The notes: generated by a model from the sequence alone, not told the origin. Positions 1 to 5,830 are shown, counted from the stretch's first letter. The stretch is 7,039 nucleotides of DNA from Burkholderiales bacterium (GCA_903643055.1 CAHJWV010000004.1:1-7039); one strand, 5' to 3'. Translations and numbers: made by a program.

Positions 1-726
1 ATGAGCATGGTCCACCTGTCGTCGGGGCTGAACGCACCGGCGTCGGACCACTTGCTGTCGGAGCCGATGATCGTCGCCCGCCTGGCCGCCGCCACGCTGC
101 CTCGCAGCAAGACGCCCTGGCTGCAATTCGCCGGCGACTACGCGTTGATTCGCGACAAGATCGAAGCGGTGCTGCCCGACTTCGCCGGCTTCAACGAGAA
201 GATCAGGCACCCCGGCGGCTTCAGGTTGCATAACACCGCATCGGAGCGTGTCTGGGTCACGGCTTCGGGCAAGGCTGAATTCCGCTCGCATGCGGTGCCG
301 AAAGACACCCCCGTGCACCGCGCGCGCAAGCAGACCGACACCGTCGTCTTCGCCCTCGCCACGGTGCGCTCGCACGATCAATACAACACGACGATCTACG
401 GCATGGACGATCGCTACCGCGGCGTCTACGGGCACCGCCGCGTGGTTTTCATCCACAAAGACGACCTGCGCCACATCGGCATGAAAGCCGGCGACTGGGT
501 CGACATCACGAGCCTGTATGGCGACGGCCAGTCGCGCCAGGCGAGCCGCTTTCTGCTGGTCGAATACGACATTCCGCGCGGCTGCCTGGCCAGCTACTAC
601 CCCGAGACCAACCCGCTGGTGCCGCTGTCGAGCTTTGCGATCGGTGCCCGCACGCCGACCTCCAAATCGATCCCGGTGAAGCTGACGCCGCACCGCGAAA
701 CCGCGCAGGCCCCGCTTGCCGCCTGA
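1..726 (+). CDS. FdhF/YdeP-like molybdopterin oxidoreductase, C-terminal part (5' end outside window)
   Basis: The visible 241 residues are the C-terminal third of a bis-MGD molybdoenzyme of the FdhF/YdeP type (formate-dehydrogenase-alpha-like, usually about 750-780 residues). The frame is open from base 1, and the ATG there is internal: the opening residues MSMVHLSSG fit a loop inside the catalytic domain, not an N-terminus. Residues about 113-235 match the C-terminal molydopterin dinucleotide-binding domain, with VRSHDQYNTTIYGMDDRYRG at 122-141 and YYPETNPLVPLSSFAIGART at 199-218, the segment that closes over the cofactor. Such proteins are usually cytoplasmic; their true substrate is often unproven, so formate oxidation is only a guess. 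The N-terminal iron-sulfur region and the Mo ligand position are outside the window, so it cannot be said whether this is a Cys, Sec or other form. A small gene and fdhD follow at once, which supports a molybdoenzyme that needs cofactor sulfuration. Confidence 0.88.
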   Translation: MSMVHLSSGLNAPASDHLLSEPMIVARLAAATLPRSKTPWLQFAGDYALIRDKIEAVLPDFAGFNEKIRHPGGFRLHNTASERVWVTASGKAEFRSHAVPKDTPVHRARKQTDTVVFALATVRSHDQYNTTIYGMDDRYRGVYGHRRVVFIHKDDLRHIGMKAGDWVDITSLYGDGQSRQASRFLLVEYDIPRGCLASYYPETNPLVPLSSFAIGARTPTSKSIPVKLTPHRETAQAPLAA

Positions 727-985
727 CCCCGTCGGCGAGATCGCACTGCAGGCGCTGGCCGAACTCGATGAAGGCCAGGGCGTGGCGCTGACGCGCCTGG
801 CCAAGCGGCTGGAACTGCGCGTCAGCGTGCTGATGCGCGAATTCACGCAACTCAGCGATGCGCGCCTGGGCGGCGTGGCCGGGCCCGGCTGGGTGCGGCT
901 GCATTGCGACGACGCCGGTCGCTGGAGCGCGCACCTGACCGATGCCGGCCGCGCACAGGCTCGAAGCCCGGGCCGTGCCGATTAA
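716..985 (+). CDS. Small winged-helix-like protein between the molybdoenzyme and fdhD
   Basis: This is an 89-residue reading frame with strong coding character. The best start is TTG at 716, which overlaps the end of the preceding gene by 11 bases. No ATG or GTG lies between the upstream in-frame stop at 683 and this TTG. The next alternative, GTG at 782, would remove the first helix. The order of segments looks like a small winged helix: helix 1 (GEIALQALAEL, residues 7-17), helix 2 (ALTRLAKRLEL, 24-34), a recognition-like helix (RVSVLMREFTQLSD, 35-48), then a wing (GWVRLHCDDAGRWSAHLTDAG, about 60-80). Its tight placement suggests translational coupling and a role tied to the formate-dehydrogenase-like enzyme, either as a local regulator or as an accessory protein. 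I do not recognise a named family. The function is inferred only from shape and position. Confidence 0.7.
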   Translation: MPPDPVGEIALQALAELDEGQGVALTRLAKRLELRVSVLMREFTQLSDARLGGVAGPGWVRLHCDDAGRWSAHLTDAGRAQARSPGRAD

Positions 986-994
986 GCTGTCGCG

Positions 995-1888
995 ATGAAC
1001 GACGCGGACATCCACAAACCTAACTCCCCTGAGACCGGCCACCACGGGCTTCACGACGCTGGTGCGCGGGCCGAGCCGCGCGAGCTGCGGGCACTGCCGG
1101 AGGCGGTAACGACCGTGGCGGTACGACGCAGCGTCGGCGGGCAGGCCTCGCTGCGCGGCGACCATGTCGCCGTCGAAAGCCCGGTCGCGCTGGTGTTCAA
1201 CGGCATCTCGCACGCCGTGATGATGTCCACGCCAGCCGATCTCGAAGACTTCGCGCTCGGCTTTGCGCTGTCCGAAGGCCTGCTCGAATCGAAGGCCGAA
1301 TGCCATGGCATCGAGGTGCAGGCACGTGCCGAGGGCATCGAGGTTCATCTGGAAGTCGCGGCGAGCGCCGAGATGCGGCTGAAAGCGCATCGGCGCAACC
1401 TCGTCGGCCGCACCGGCTGCGGGCTGTGCGGCATCGACAGCCTGCGCCAGCTCGACCTCGCGCCCTTGCCTGGTCAAGCGCCTGACTGGATCGCTGCACT
1501 GACACCCCAGGCCGTGCTGCGCGCCTTCAGCCAGCTCGGCTCGCTGCAGCTGTTGAACGCGCAGACCGGCGCGCACCACGCCGCTGGCTGGGCCACGCCA
1601 CAAGGGCAGCTGCTGTCGGTGAGGGAAGACGTCGGCCGGCATAACGCGCTCGATAAGCTGCTCGGCCAGCAGGTGCGCCAACATGGCATCGAGGGTTGCG
1701 CGAACGGCTTCGTCGTGATGTCGAGCCGCGCGAGCTACGAGCTGCTGCGCAAGTGCGCCCGGCTCGGCGTGCCGGCGCTGGCCGCGATCTCTGCACCCAC
1801 GTCGCTGGCGATCGACATCGCCCGCACAGCCGGCATGCAGCTCTACGGCTTTTGCCGTGGCGATCAAGCGGTTTGCTATACGGATTGA
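995..1888 (+). CDS. fdhD: Formate dehydrogenase accessory sulfurtransferase FdhD
   Basis: FdhD transfers sulfur from a cysteine desulfurase (IscS in E. coli) to the bis-MGD molybdenum cofactor of formate-dehydrogenase-type enzymes in the cytoplasm; without it these enzymes are inactive. The 297-residue product has the family hallmarks: the CxxC sulfur-relay loop GCGLCG with Cys142 and Cys145, the block REDVGRHNALDK at 210-221, and the SSRASYELLRK block at 243-253. The length is close to the E. coli protein (277 residues), with a slightly longer N-terminus. The first 30 residues are polar and poorly conserved in type. The start ATG at 995 lies 9 bases after the stop of the small upstream gene. 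There is no strong Shine-Dalgarno sequence, only a weak TAAG, so coupling to the upstream gene is likely. It is the third gene of the plus-strand unit and probably serves the molybdoenzyme at its head. Confidence 0.95.
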   Translation: MNDADIHKPNSPETGHHGLHDAGARAEPRELRALPEAVTTVAVRRSVGGQASLRGDHVAVESPVALVFNGISHAVMMSTPADLEDFALGFALSEGLLESKAECHGIEVQARAEGIEVHLEVAASAEMRLKAHRRNLVGRTGCGLCGIDSLRQLDLAPLPGQAPDWIAALTPQAVLRAFSQLGSLQLLNAQTGAHHAAGWATPQGQLLSVREDVGRHNALDKLLGQQVRQHGIEGCANGFVVMSSRASYELLRKCARLGVPALAAISAPTSLAIDIARTAGMQLYGFCRGDQAVCYTD

Positions 1889-1889
1889 C

Positions 1890-1908
1890 GGCGCTCAGGC
1901 AGGCGCTC
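1890..1908. repeat. Short direct repeat in the fdhD / senA-like convergent gap
   Basis: The 37-bp gap between the convergent stops of fdhD (1888) and the SenA-like gene (1926) contains GGCGCTC twice, at 1890-1896 and 1902-1908. It is a direct, not inverted, repeat. No hairpin with a T-run is visible, so I see no intrinsic terminator here for either gene. Confidence 0.3.
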
Positions 1909-1925
1909 GACCGATGCCGTACCGT

Positions 1926-3149
1926 TCAAATCGAGCAACTGCGAAAGCCCGAGAAGGCCGCGTCTTGCTCAGGCCGCAGGAAGCGGCGGAACTTGGCACT
2001 GCGCATGCGCTCGCGGGTGGCGAACGAGGCGCCGCGCAACACCTTGTGGGTGCCGAAAGCGGCTTCGGAATAGCGGCCGTCGGGCCCGGCCACAAAGCCG
2101 GGATAAGGGCGGAAGCTGCCCGCCGTCCATTCCCACACGGGGCCCCACTGAAAGCCGCGTGACGGCCCGGTGTGCGCGGCCAGCTCCCACTCCACCTCGG
2201 TCGGCAGGCGCCGCCCGGCCCAGCGGCACCAGGCCACCGCCTCATGCCAGCTGACATGCACGGCCGGCTGGTTCAGCGGCACGCGGCTCAGCCGCCCGAA
2301 GCGCTGCTGCAGCACGCCATGGCGGAGCTGGTCGACATAGCGCGGCGTGCGCCGCTGCTCGCGACTGGCCCAGGCCCAGCCCTCCTCGCTCCACCAGCCG
2401 GCGTCGTCATAACCGCCGTCTTCGACGAACTCGGTGTATTGCAGCCAGGTCACCGGCTGCGCATCGATCTCGAACTCCGGCACTGCATGCTCATGCGGCC
2501 CGCGCTCGTTATCAAAAGCAAAGCCGCCCCATTCGCAGCCCATGCGCCAGCGGCTGGCCGGGAACAACAGCGGCTCGCGTGCGGCCACCGAGCCCAGCTC
2601 CGGCAGCAGCTTCATCGGCAGGTTCAGCCTCTGCGCCAGTTCGGCGAACTGCTCGCACTGCATGTCTTCATGGAACAGCGCCAAGCGATAGAAGTACAAG
2701 GCGTCATCGTCTTCGGCCGACGTCTCCAGCAGTTCGAGCGTGATCTCAAGGGTGTCGACCAGGTACTGCCGCGTCGCTGGCAGGTCCGGCAGGTGCGCCC
2801 GCCAGCGCGCGCCGGGCGGGCTTTGCTGGGCGTCATAGCAGGCATCGGCCAAGGGGTCGATCGAAGCCAAACGTGGCGCGGTGGCATCGCAGCGCTCGCC
2901 GCGCCGGCGCTGCACGTTGCGCGAAATCCAGTACTCCTGATACCAACCCAATTGACCGAGCGTCCACAGCGGTGGGTCGATCTGGGCTTGCAGCGGCGCC
3001 ACCAGTTCCGAGCGCTCGAACGCCGCATCGAGCGCATTGACCCAGCGCAGCGTGTGGTTGCGGGCGTCCATCAACGCAAGCGACAACAGGCCCTTGCCCG
3101 CTCGGCGCATCTGTGACGATTCAATCGGGGGCGCTTCGAAGTCGAGCAC
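1926..3149 (-). CDS. senA: SenA/EgtB-type DinB_2 + FGE-sulfatase domain protein (putative selenoneine synthase-like)
   Basis: The domain layout is that of ergothioneine synthase EgtB and selenoneine synthase SenA: a DinB_2-like helical domain (about 25-175) followed by a formylglycine-enzyme-like C-type-lectin domain (about 195-405; RLPTEVEWELAA at 314-325, VWEWTAGSFRPYPGF at 338-352, GTHKVLRGASFATR at 366-379). These enzymes join a thiol or selenosugar to hercynine using non-heme iron. The N-terminal stretch LLSLALMDARNHTLRW (21-36) resembles, from memory, the Burkholderiales SenA group. Where EgtB has three iron-binding histidines (one in an LGHxxW-type motif, two in HxxxH), this protein reads LGQLGWYQEYW (Gln66) and HEDMQCE (His160, Gln164), so only one histidine remains. 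Activity as an iron enzyme is therefore uncertain. I chose the GTG start at 3149 (407 residues) because AGGA lies six bases upstream; ATG at 3110 (394 residues) has no clear ribosome site. It lies 34 bases downstream of the amidotransferase gene, so the two are probably cotranscribed. No senB or senC is nearby. The SenA name is tentative; the domain call is firm. Confidence 0.72.
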   Translation of the reverse strand: MLDFEAPPIESSQMRRAGKGLLSLALMDARNHTLRWVNALDAAFERSELVAPLQAQIDPPLWTLGQLGWYQEYWISRNVQRRRGERCDATAPRLASIDPLADACYDAQQSPPGARWRAHLPDLPATRQYLVDTLEITLELLETSAEDDDALYFYRLALFHEDMQCEQFAELAQRLNLPMKLLPELGSVAAREPLLFPASRWRMGCEWGGFAFDNERGPHEHAVPEFEIDAQPVTWLQYTEFVEDGGYDDAGWWSEEGWAWASREQRRTPRYVDQLRHGVLQQRFGRLSRVPLNQPAVHVSWHEAVAWCRWAGRRLPTEVEWELAAHTGPSRGFQWGPVWEWTAGSFRPYPGFVAGPDGRYSEAAFGTHKVLRGASFATRERMRSAKFRRFLRPEQDAAFSGFRSCSI

Positions 3150-3155
3150 GCGACG

Positions 3156-3159
3156 TCCT
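3156..3159 (-). promoter_or_regulatory. Ribosome binding site deciding the GTG start of the SenA-like gene
   Basis: On the minus strand AGGA is followed by six bases and then GTG (3149-3147). The alternative ATG at 3110 is preceded by a sequence with no purine-rich Shine-Dalgarno match. This favours the longer product. Confidence 0.5.
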
Positions 3160-3183
3160 GGGGTGGATGAATGAGCTGCGAGG

Positions 3184-3915
3184 CTACCGCAGCGAAAGCT
3201 CCGCGGCACGCAGGCTCGACGTCGCGTGGACCGCACGCACAAAGGCGCTGACCAGCGGCGGCAGCCGGCCGTGCAGCGCTGCCCGTTCCGGCTGGAACAA
3301 GGTGGCGACAAAGAACGGGTGATCGCTGAGCTCGATGCCGCGCACTTCGCTGTCTTCATCGTCAGCGGTCGCGCGCAGCGATCCGGCCAGCAGCTTGTCT
3401 TGCAGATCGGGGTTGATGCCGTAGCGGCAGTGGTAGCTCTCGGAGGCCTCGCGCCGCCCATAAGCCGCGGCCAGGTGCGAGCCTTCGAAAAAGCGCACCG
3501 AGCCCGAGGCTTCGAGCAGGCTGCAAGCGAGGGGCTCGATCACCCACAGCTCGGCATCGGGCGCGGTCTCGGCGTGGTCGGCATCGGCCCAGCCGAGCAC
3601 ATGGCGCGCGTATTCGACCACCGCGTGCTGAAAGCCGCCGCAGGTGCCGAGGAAGGGCAGCCCGCCTTCACGTGCGAAACGAATCGCACGCAGCGCGCCC
3701 GCCATGCTGCGATAGGGGCTGCCGGGCGTGCACCACAGGCCATCGAAACGCGACAGCCGCTCGGTCGAGCCGAGGCTGTCGGTGGCAAGCCAGGTCGAAT
3801 TGATTTCCAGGCCGAAGGCATTGGCGGCCAGTTGCAAGGCCATCGGGATCGCGCGGTGCGCCAGCACAGATGGGTCACGATCGCCAATCAGGCCGATCTG
3901 GAGAGGTTTGCTCAT
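3184..3915 (-). CDS. CTP synthase C-terminal region-related class I glutamine amidotransferase-like protein (Cys form of a (seleno)protein family)
   Basis: The 243-residue product matches the glutamine-amidotransferase half of CTP synthase without the synthase half. The N-terminus (QIGLIGDRDPSVLAHRAIP, 6-24) corresponds to the CTP synthase linker that opens the GATase domain. FDGLWCTPGSPYRS (57-70) is the oxyanion-side loop. GTCGGFQHAVVEYAR (90-104) holds the nucleophile elbow with Cys92. Near the C-terminus, where CTP synthase has the catalytic HPE, this protein has FQPE (Gln208, Glu210); a histidine occurs nearby at 199 (SDHPFF). From general knowledge, some members of this family carry selenocysteine at the nucleophile position; here it is an ordinary Cys codon. 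The substrate is unknown, and because the histidine is missing it may not be a classical glutaminase. It is the first gene of the minus-strand pair with the SenA-like gene, so a role in the same sulfur/selenium chemistry is a reasonable inference. No strong Shine-Dalgarno precedes the ATG. Confidence 0.85.
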   Translation of the reverse strand: MSKPLQIGLIGDRDPSVLAHRAIPMALQLAANAFGLEINSTWLATDSLGSTERLSRFDGLWCTPGSPYRSMAGALRAIRFAREGGLPFLGTCGGFQHAVVEYARHVLGWADADHAETAPDAELWVIEPLACSLLEASGSVRFFEGSHLAAAYGRREASESYHCRYGINPDLQDKLLAGSLRATADDEDSEVRGIELSDHPFFVATLFQPERAALHGRLPPLVSAFVRAVHATSSLRAAELSLR

Positions 3916-3942
3916 AGGAAGAATGGAGTCAAAAGCGAGCCC

Positions 3943-3964
3943 TGCTGTGTCAAAAAAGACAGCA
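3943..3964. promoter_or_regulatory. Candidate operator dyad TGCTGT-N10-ACAGCA upstream of the amidotransferase gene
   Basis: A perfect 6+6 inverted repeat lies 28 bases upstream of the amidotransferase ATG. Read on the minus strand, it encloses a TTGACA (3953-3948) that equals the -35 consensus, but no convincing -10 is seen at 15-19 bases; the best is TTGACT at 15. The arms contain CTGT and ACAG like LexA half-sites, but the spacing is ten rather than eight. It could be an operator or a hairpin with a T-rich loop. Confidence 0.3.
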
Positions 3965-4131
3965 ACGATCTGCCAACGCAGCCAAGGCGGGAGGCGGAAT
4001 TCGCGGAAATGTTCGCAGCCAAACCGTCGTCTGGCAACGCCCGTTACTGCGACCCGTCAGCGCATGTGACAGCCGCGCGACCCGCCGAACAAACCCTGCG
4101 GCGGCAAGGTCGAATACAGCGCGGCGCATAA

Positions 4132-4147
4132 CTGTATGAAAATACAG
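4132..4147. promoter_or_regulatory. LexA (SOS) box upstream of dinB
   Basis: CTGTATGAAAATACAG fits the CTGT-N8-ACAG rule for the LexA operator of beta- and gammaproteobacteria, with an AT-rich core. It ends 37 bases before the dinB ATG. A TATGAA inside the box could serve as a -10, in which case LexA would cover the promoter; no good -35 was seen. The amidotransferase gene on the other side starts 216 bases away, so control of it is less likely. A lone half-site copy (AATACAG, 4113-4119) lies just upstream. Confidence 0.85.
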
Positions 4148-4184
4148 CCATCACCACAGCGCAAGCCGATGCCGCCGCCTCCCG

Positions 4185-5411
4185 ATGGCCCCTCAGCGCC
4201 TCATCGCCCACCTCGACATGGACGCGTTTTATGCATCCGTGGAGCTGCTGCGTTACCCCGACTTGCGCGGCTTGCCGGTCGTGATCGGCGGCGGGCGCGA
4301 CCGCCGCCCGGCCCTGCTGCCGGACGGCACGCGACGTTATGCCCGGCTGCGCGATTACACCGGGCGTGGCGTGGCCACCACGTCGACCTACGAAGCGCGC
4401 GCGCTCGGCGTGTTTTCGGCGATGGGCATGATGAAGGCCGCCGCGCTCGCGCCCGACGCCATCCTGCTGCCGGTCGACTTCGATGAGTACCGCAAGTACT
4501 CGCGGCTCTTCAAGGCGGCGGTGCGCAGCATCTCGCCACTGGTCGAAGACCGCGGCATCGACGAGATCTACATCGACCTGAGCGAGGTCCCTGGCGCGCA
4601 AGCCGACGCCGGCCGCGCCGCCGGGCTGGCGCTGAAGGCGGCCGTGTTCGAAGCCACCGGCCTGACCTGCTCGGTGGGCGTCACACCAAACAAGCTGCTG
4701 TCGAAGATCTGCTCCGAACTCGACAAGCCGAACGGCCTGACGCTGCTCGGCCTGGCCGACATCCCGTCGCGCATCTGGCCGCTGCCGGCCAAGCGCATCA
4801 ATGGCATCGGGCCGAAGGCCACCGAGAAGCTCGCCGCCTTCGGCATCCACACCATCGGCGAGCTGGCGGCTGCCGAGCCGCTGTTCCTGCTGCAGCACTT
4901 CGGCAAGAGCTACGGGGCCTGGCTGCATGCCGCCGCGCATGGCCGCGATGAGCGGGCGGTCGTTACCTACAGCGAGCCGAAATCCATCAGCCGCGAAACC
5001 ACCTTCGAGCGAGACCTGCATGCCGTCCGCGACCGCGCCAAGCTGTCGGAGATCTTCACCGAGCTGTGCGTCGATCTGGCCGGCGACCTGACGCGCAAGG
5101 GCTACGCCGGCAAGACCATTGGCGTCAAGCTGCGCTTCGATGACTTCAAGATCGTCACCCGCGACCTGACCTTGCCGGCCCACACCCACGACGCCCGCGC
5201 AATTCGCCGCGCTGCCGGCGAATGCCTGAAGCGAGTGGACCTGAGCCGACGGCTGCGCCTGCTGGGCGTGCGCGCCGGCGGCCTGGCCAAGCTCAGCGAG
5301 CGGGTGTCGGCACCCGACGATCCGATGTCAACGGTGGCCGCCCGCGAGCCGGCGCCGCCGCGCTATGCGCCGATGCCCTTGTTCGACAACCTGCCGCCCC
5401 TCGACGGCTGA
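4185..5411 (+). CDS. dinB: DNA polymerase IV (Y-family translesion polymerase)
   Basis: This is an error-prone Y-family polymerase that bypasses DNA lesions as part of the SOS response. The 408-residue product shows the palm motif HLDMDAFYASVE (9-20; Asp11 catalytic, Tyr16 at the steric-gate position), the second catalytic motif GIDEIYIDL (124-132; Asp126, Glu127), and CSVGVTPNKLLSKICSELDK (162-181). A helix-hairpin-helix follows (INGIGPKATEKLAAFGIHTI, 205-224), then the little-finger domain (about 265-370). The C-terminal PMPLFD (396-401) resembles the short motif that binds the beta sliding clamp. It is longer than E. coli Pol IV (351 residues), partly through an insertion at about 37-63 (GGGRDRRPALLPDG and on) before the TTSTYEAR segment. 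I believe this insertion is common in Burkholderiales. ATG 4185 is chosen because the conserved N-terminus begins there; no clear ribosome site is seen. A LexA box lies just upstream. The stop codon falls inside the first copy of a palindromic repeat array. Confidence 0.95.
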   Translation: MAPQRLIAHLDMDAFYASVELLRYPDLRGLPVVIGGGRDRRPALLPDGTRRYARLRDYTGRGVATTSTYEARALGVFSAMGMMKAAALAPDAILLPVDFDEYRKYSRLFKAAVRSISPLVEDRGIDEIYIDLSEVPGAQADAGRAAGLALKAAVFEATGLTCSVGVTPNKLLSKICSELDKPNGLTLLGLADIPSRIWPLPAKRINGIGPKATEKLAAFGIHTIGELAAAEPLFLLQHFGKSYGAWLHAAAHGRDERAVVTYSEPKSISRETTFERDLHAVRDRAKLSEIFTELCVDLAGDLTRKGYAGKTIGVKLRFDDFKIVTRDLTLPAHTHDARAIRRAAGECLKRVDLSRRLRLLGVRAGGLAKLSERVSAPDDPMSTVAAREPAPPRYAPMPLFDNLPPLDG

Positions 5412-5501
5412 GTACCGCAGCCGCGTTGTCATGCCCGGCTGAGTACCGCAGCCGCGTCGTCATTCACCCGGCTGAGCGCTGCAGCCGCGTTGTCATCCGC
5501 C
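5405..5501. repeat. Three tandem palindromic repeats between the dinB and DUF1330 gene ends
   Basis: Three copies of a 31-33 bp unit start at 5405, 5436 and 5469. Each begins CGGCTGAGTACCGCAGCCG (third copy: GAGCGCTG in the middle) and continues CGTTGTCAT or CGTCGTCAT, with 3-5 variable bases before the next copy. A degenerate start of a fourth (CGGTTG) follows at 5502. Within each unit CGGCTG and CAGCCG form a hairpin with a short loop. The dinB stop (5409-5411) lies in copy 1, and the stop of the convergent gene (5495-5493) is formed by the TCAT end of copy 3. The array therefore supplies both gene ends. It resembles a REP-type extragenic palindrome or a bidirectional transcription-termination/mRNA-protection element; there is no T-run, so it is not a classical intrinsic terminator. 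Confidence 0.85.
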
Positions 5502-5819
5502 CGGTTGCGAGCCCTCATAGCCTTCGATGATGACCAGATCATTGGTCGATGCCGGAGCCCGCAACGCGATCGCGGCCTGATAAGACGCCGAATGCCAGCA
5601 GTCCAGCGCGGCCTGGTACGAAGGAAACTCGATCACGACGTTGCGCGACCGGCTGCTGCCTTCTGGCGCTTCGAACCGACCGGCACGGACCAGGAACCGG
5701 GCCCCGTATTGCCTGAACGGTTCGGCATTGGCCTCGATGTAGGCCTTGTATTGCTCGGCATCGTGGACGTCGACACGCCCGATCCAGTAACCCTTGCGCG
5801 GCGCATGGGGCAAGCTCAT
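5493..5819 (-). CDS. DUF1330 domain-containing protein
   Basis: A 108-residue soluble protein of the DUF1330 family, which has the ferredoxin-like dimeric alpha/beta-barrel fold. Matching features are the opening strand GYWIGRVDVHDAEQYKAYIE (10-29), the middle strand with the conserved basic residue GARFLVRAGRFE (39-50), and the RNVVIEFPSYQAALDCWHSASYQ block (59-81), followed by the NDLVIIEGYEG strand (93-103). Members are small cytoplasmic proteins, often of unproven function; no catalytic activity can be assigned. The ATG start is well supported by AGGAG six bases upstream. It is convergent with dinB and divergent from the DUF3034 gene, so it is probably transcribed alone. Only the last residues (SQPGG) and the stop run into the palindromic repeats. 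Confidence 0.92.
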   Translation of the reverse strand: MSLPHAPRKGYWIGRVDVHDAEQYKAYIEANAEPFRQYGARFLVRAGRFEAPEGSSRSRNVVIEFPSYQAALDCWHSASYQAAIALRAPASTNDLVIIEGYEGSQPGG

Positions 5820-5825
5820 TCCGTT

Positions 5826-5830
5826 CTCCT
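5826..5830 (-). promoter_or_regulatory. Ribosome binding site of the DUF1330 gene
   Basis: AGGAG on the minus strand, six bases before the ATG at 5819. It is the strongest Shine-Dalgarno match in the window. Confidence 0.75.

Noticed and set aside
1..3. ATG at base 1 as a true gene start
   Set aside because: The encoded sequence is internal to the molybdopterin oxidoreductase family; the window simply begins at an internal Met codon.
506..1867. 453-residue open frame on the minus strand across the molybdoenzyme end, the small gene and fdhD
   Set aside because: It is antisense to three well-supported genes and shows the Arg/Gln/His/Ala-rich composition of a high-GC shadow frame; no domain is recognisable.
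2172..3116. 314-residue plus-strand frame opposite the SenA-like gene
   Set aside because: Composition is typical of a GC-rich antisense frame, while the minus strand encodes clear DinB_2 and FGE-sulfatase motifs.
3111..3461. N-terminal extension of the SenA-like frame up to an ATG at 3461
   Set aside because: It overlaps the amidotransferase gene in another frame and reads as a Cys/Arg/Ser-rich non-native sequence; the real start is GTG 3149 or ATG 3110.
3638..3644. Selenocysteine codon in the amidotransferase nucleophile loop
   Set aside because: The codon at residue 92 is an ordinary Cys codon (TGC), not an in-frame TGA, so this member is not itself a selenoprotein.
3945..3962. Second LexA box (CTGT...ACAG)
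   Set aside because: The arms are ten bases apart instead of eight, so it does not meet the LexA rule; kept only as a generic dyad.
3226..4131. 301-residue plus-strand frame opposite the amidotransferase gene
   Set aside because: Antisense to a recognisable GATase domain; no motifs of its own.
4044..5189. 381-residue minus-strand frame opposite dinB
   Set aside because: Low-complexity shadow of dinB; it would also read through the SOS box.
5405..5501. CRISPR array
   Set aside because: Copies are separated by only 3-5 bases, with no 30-40 bp unique spacers and no cas genes.
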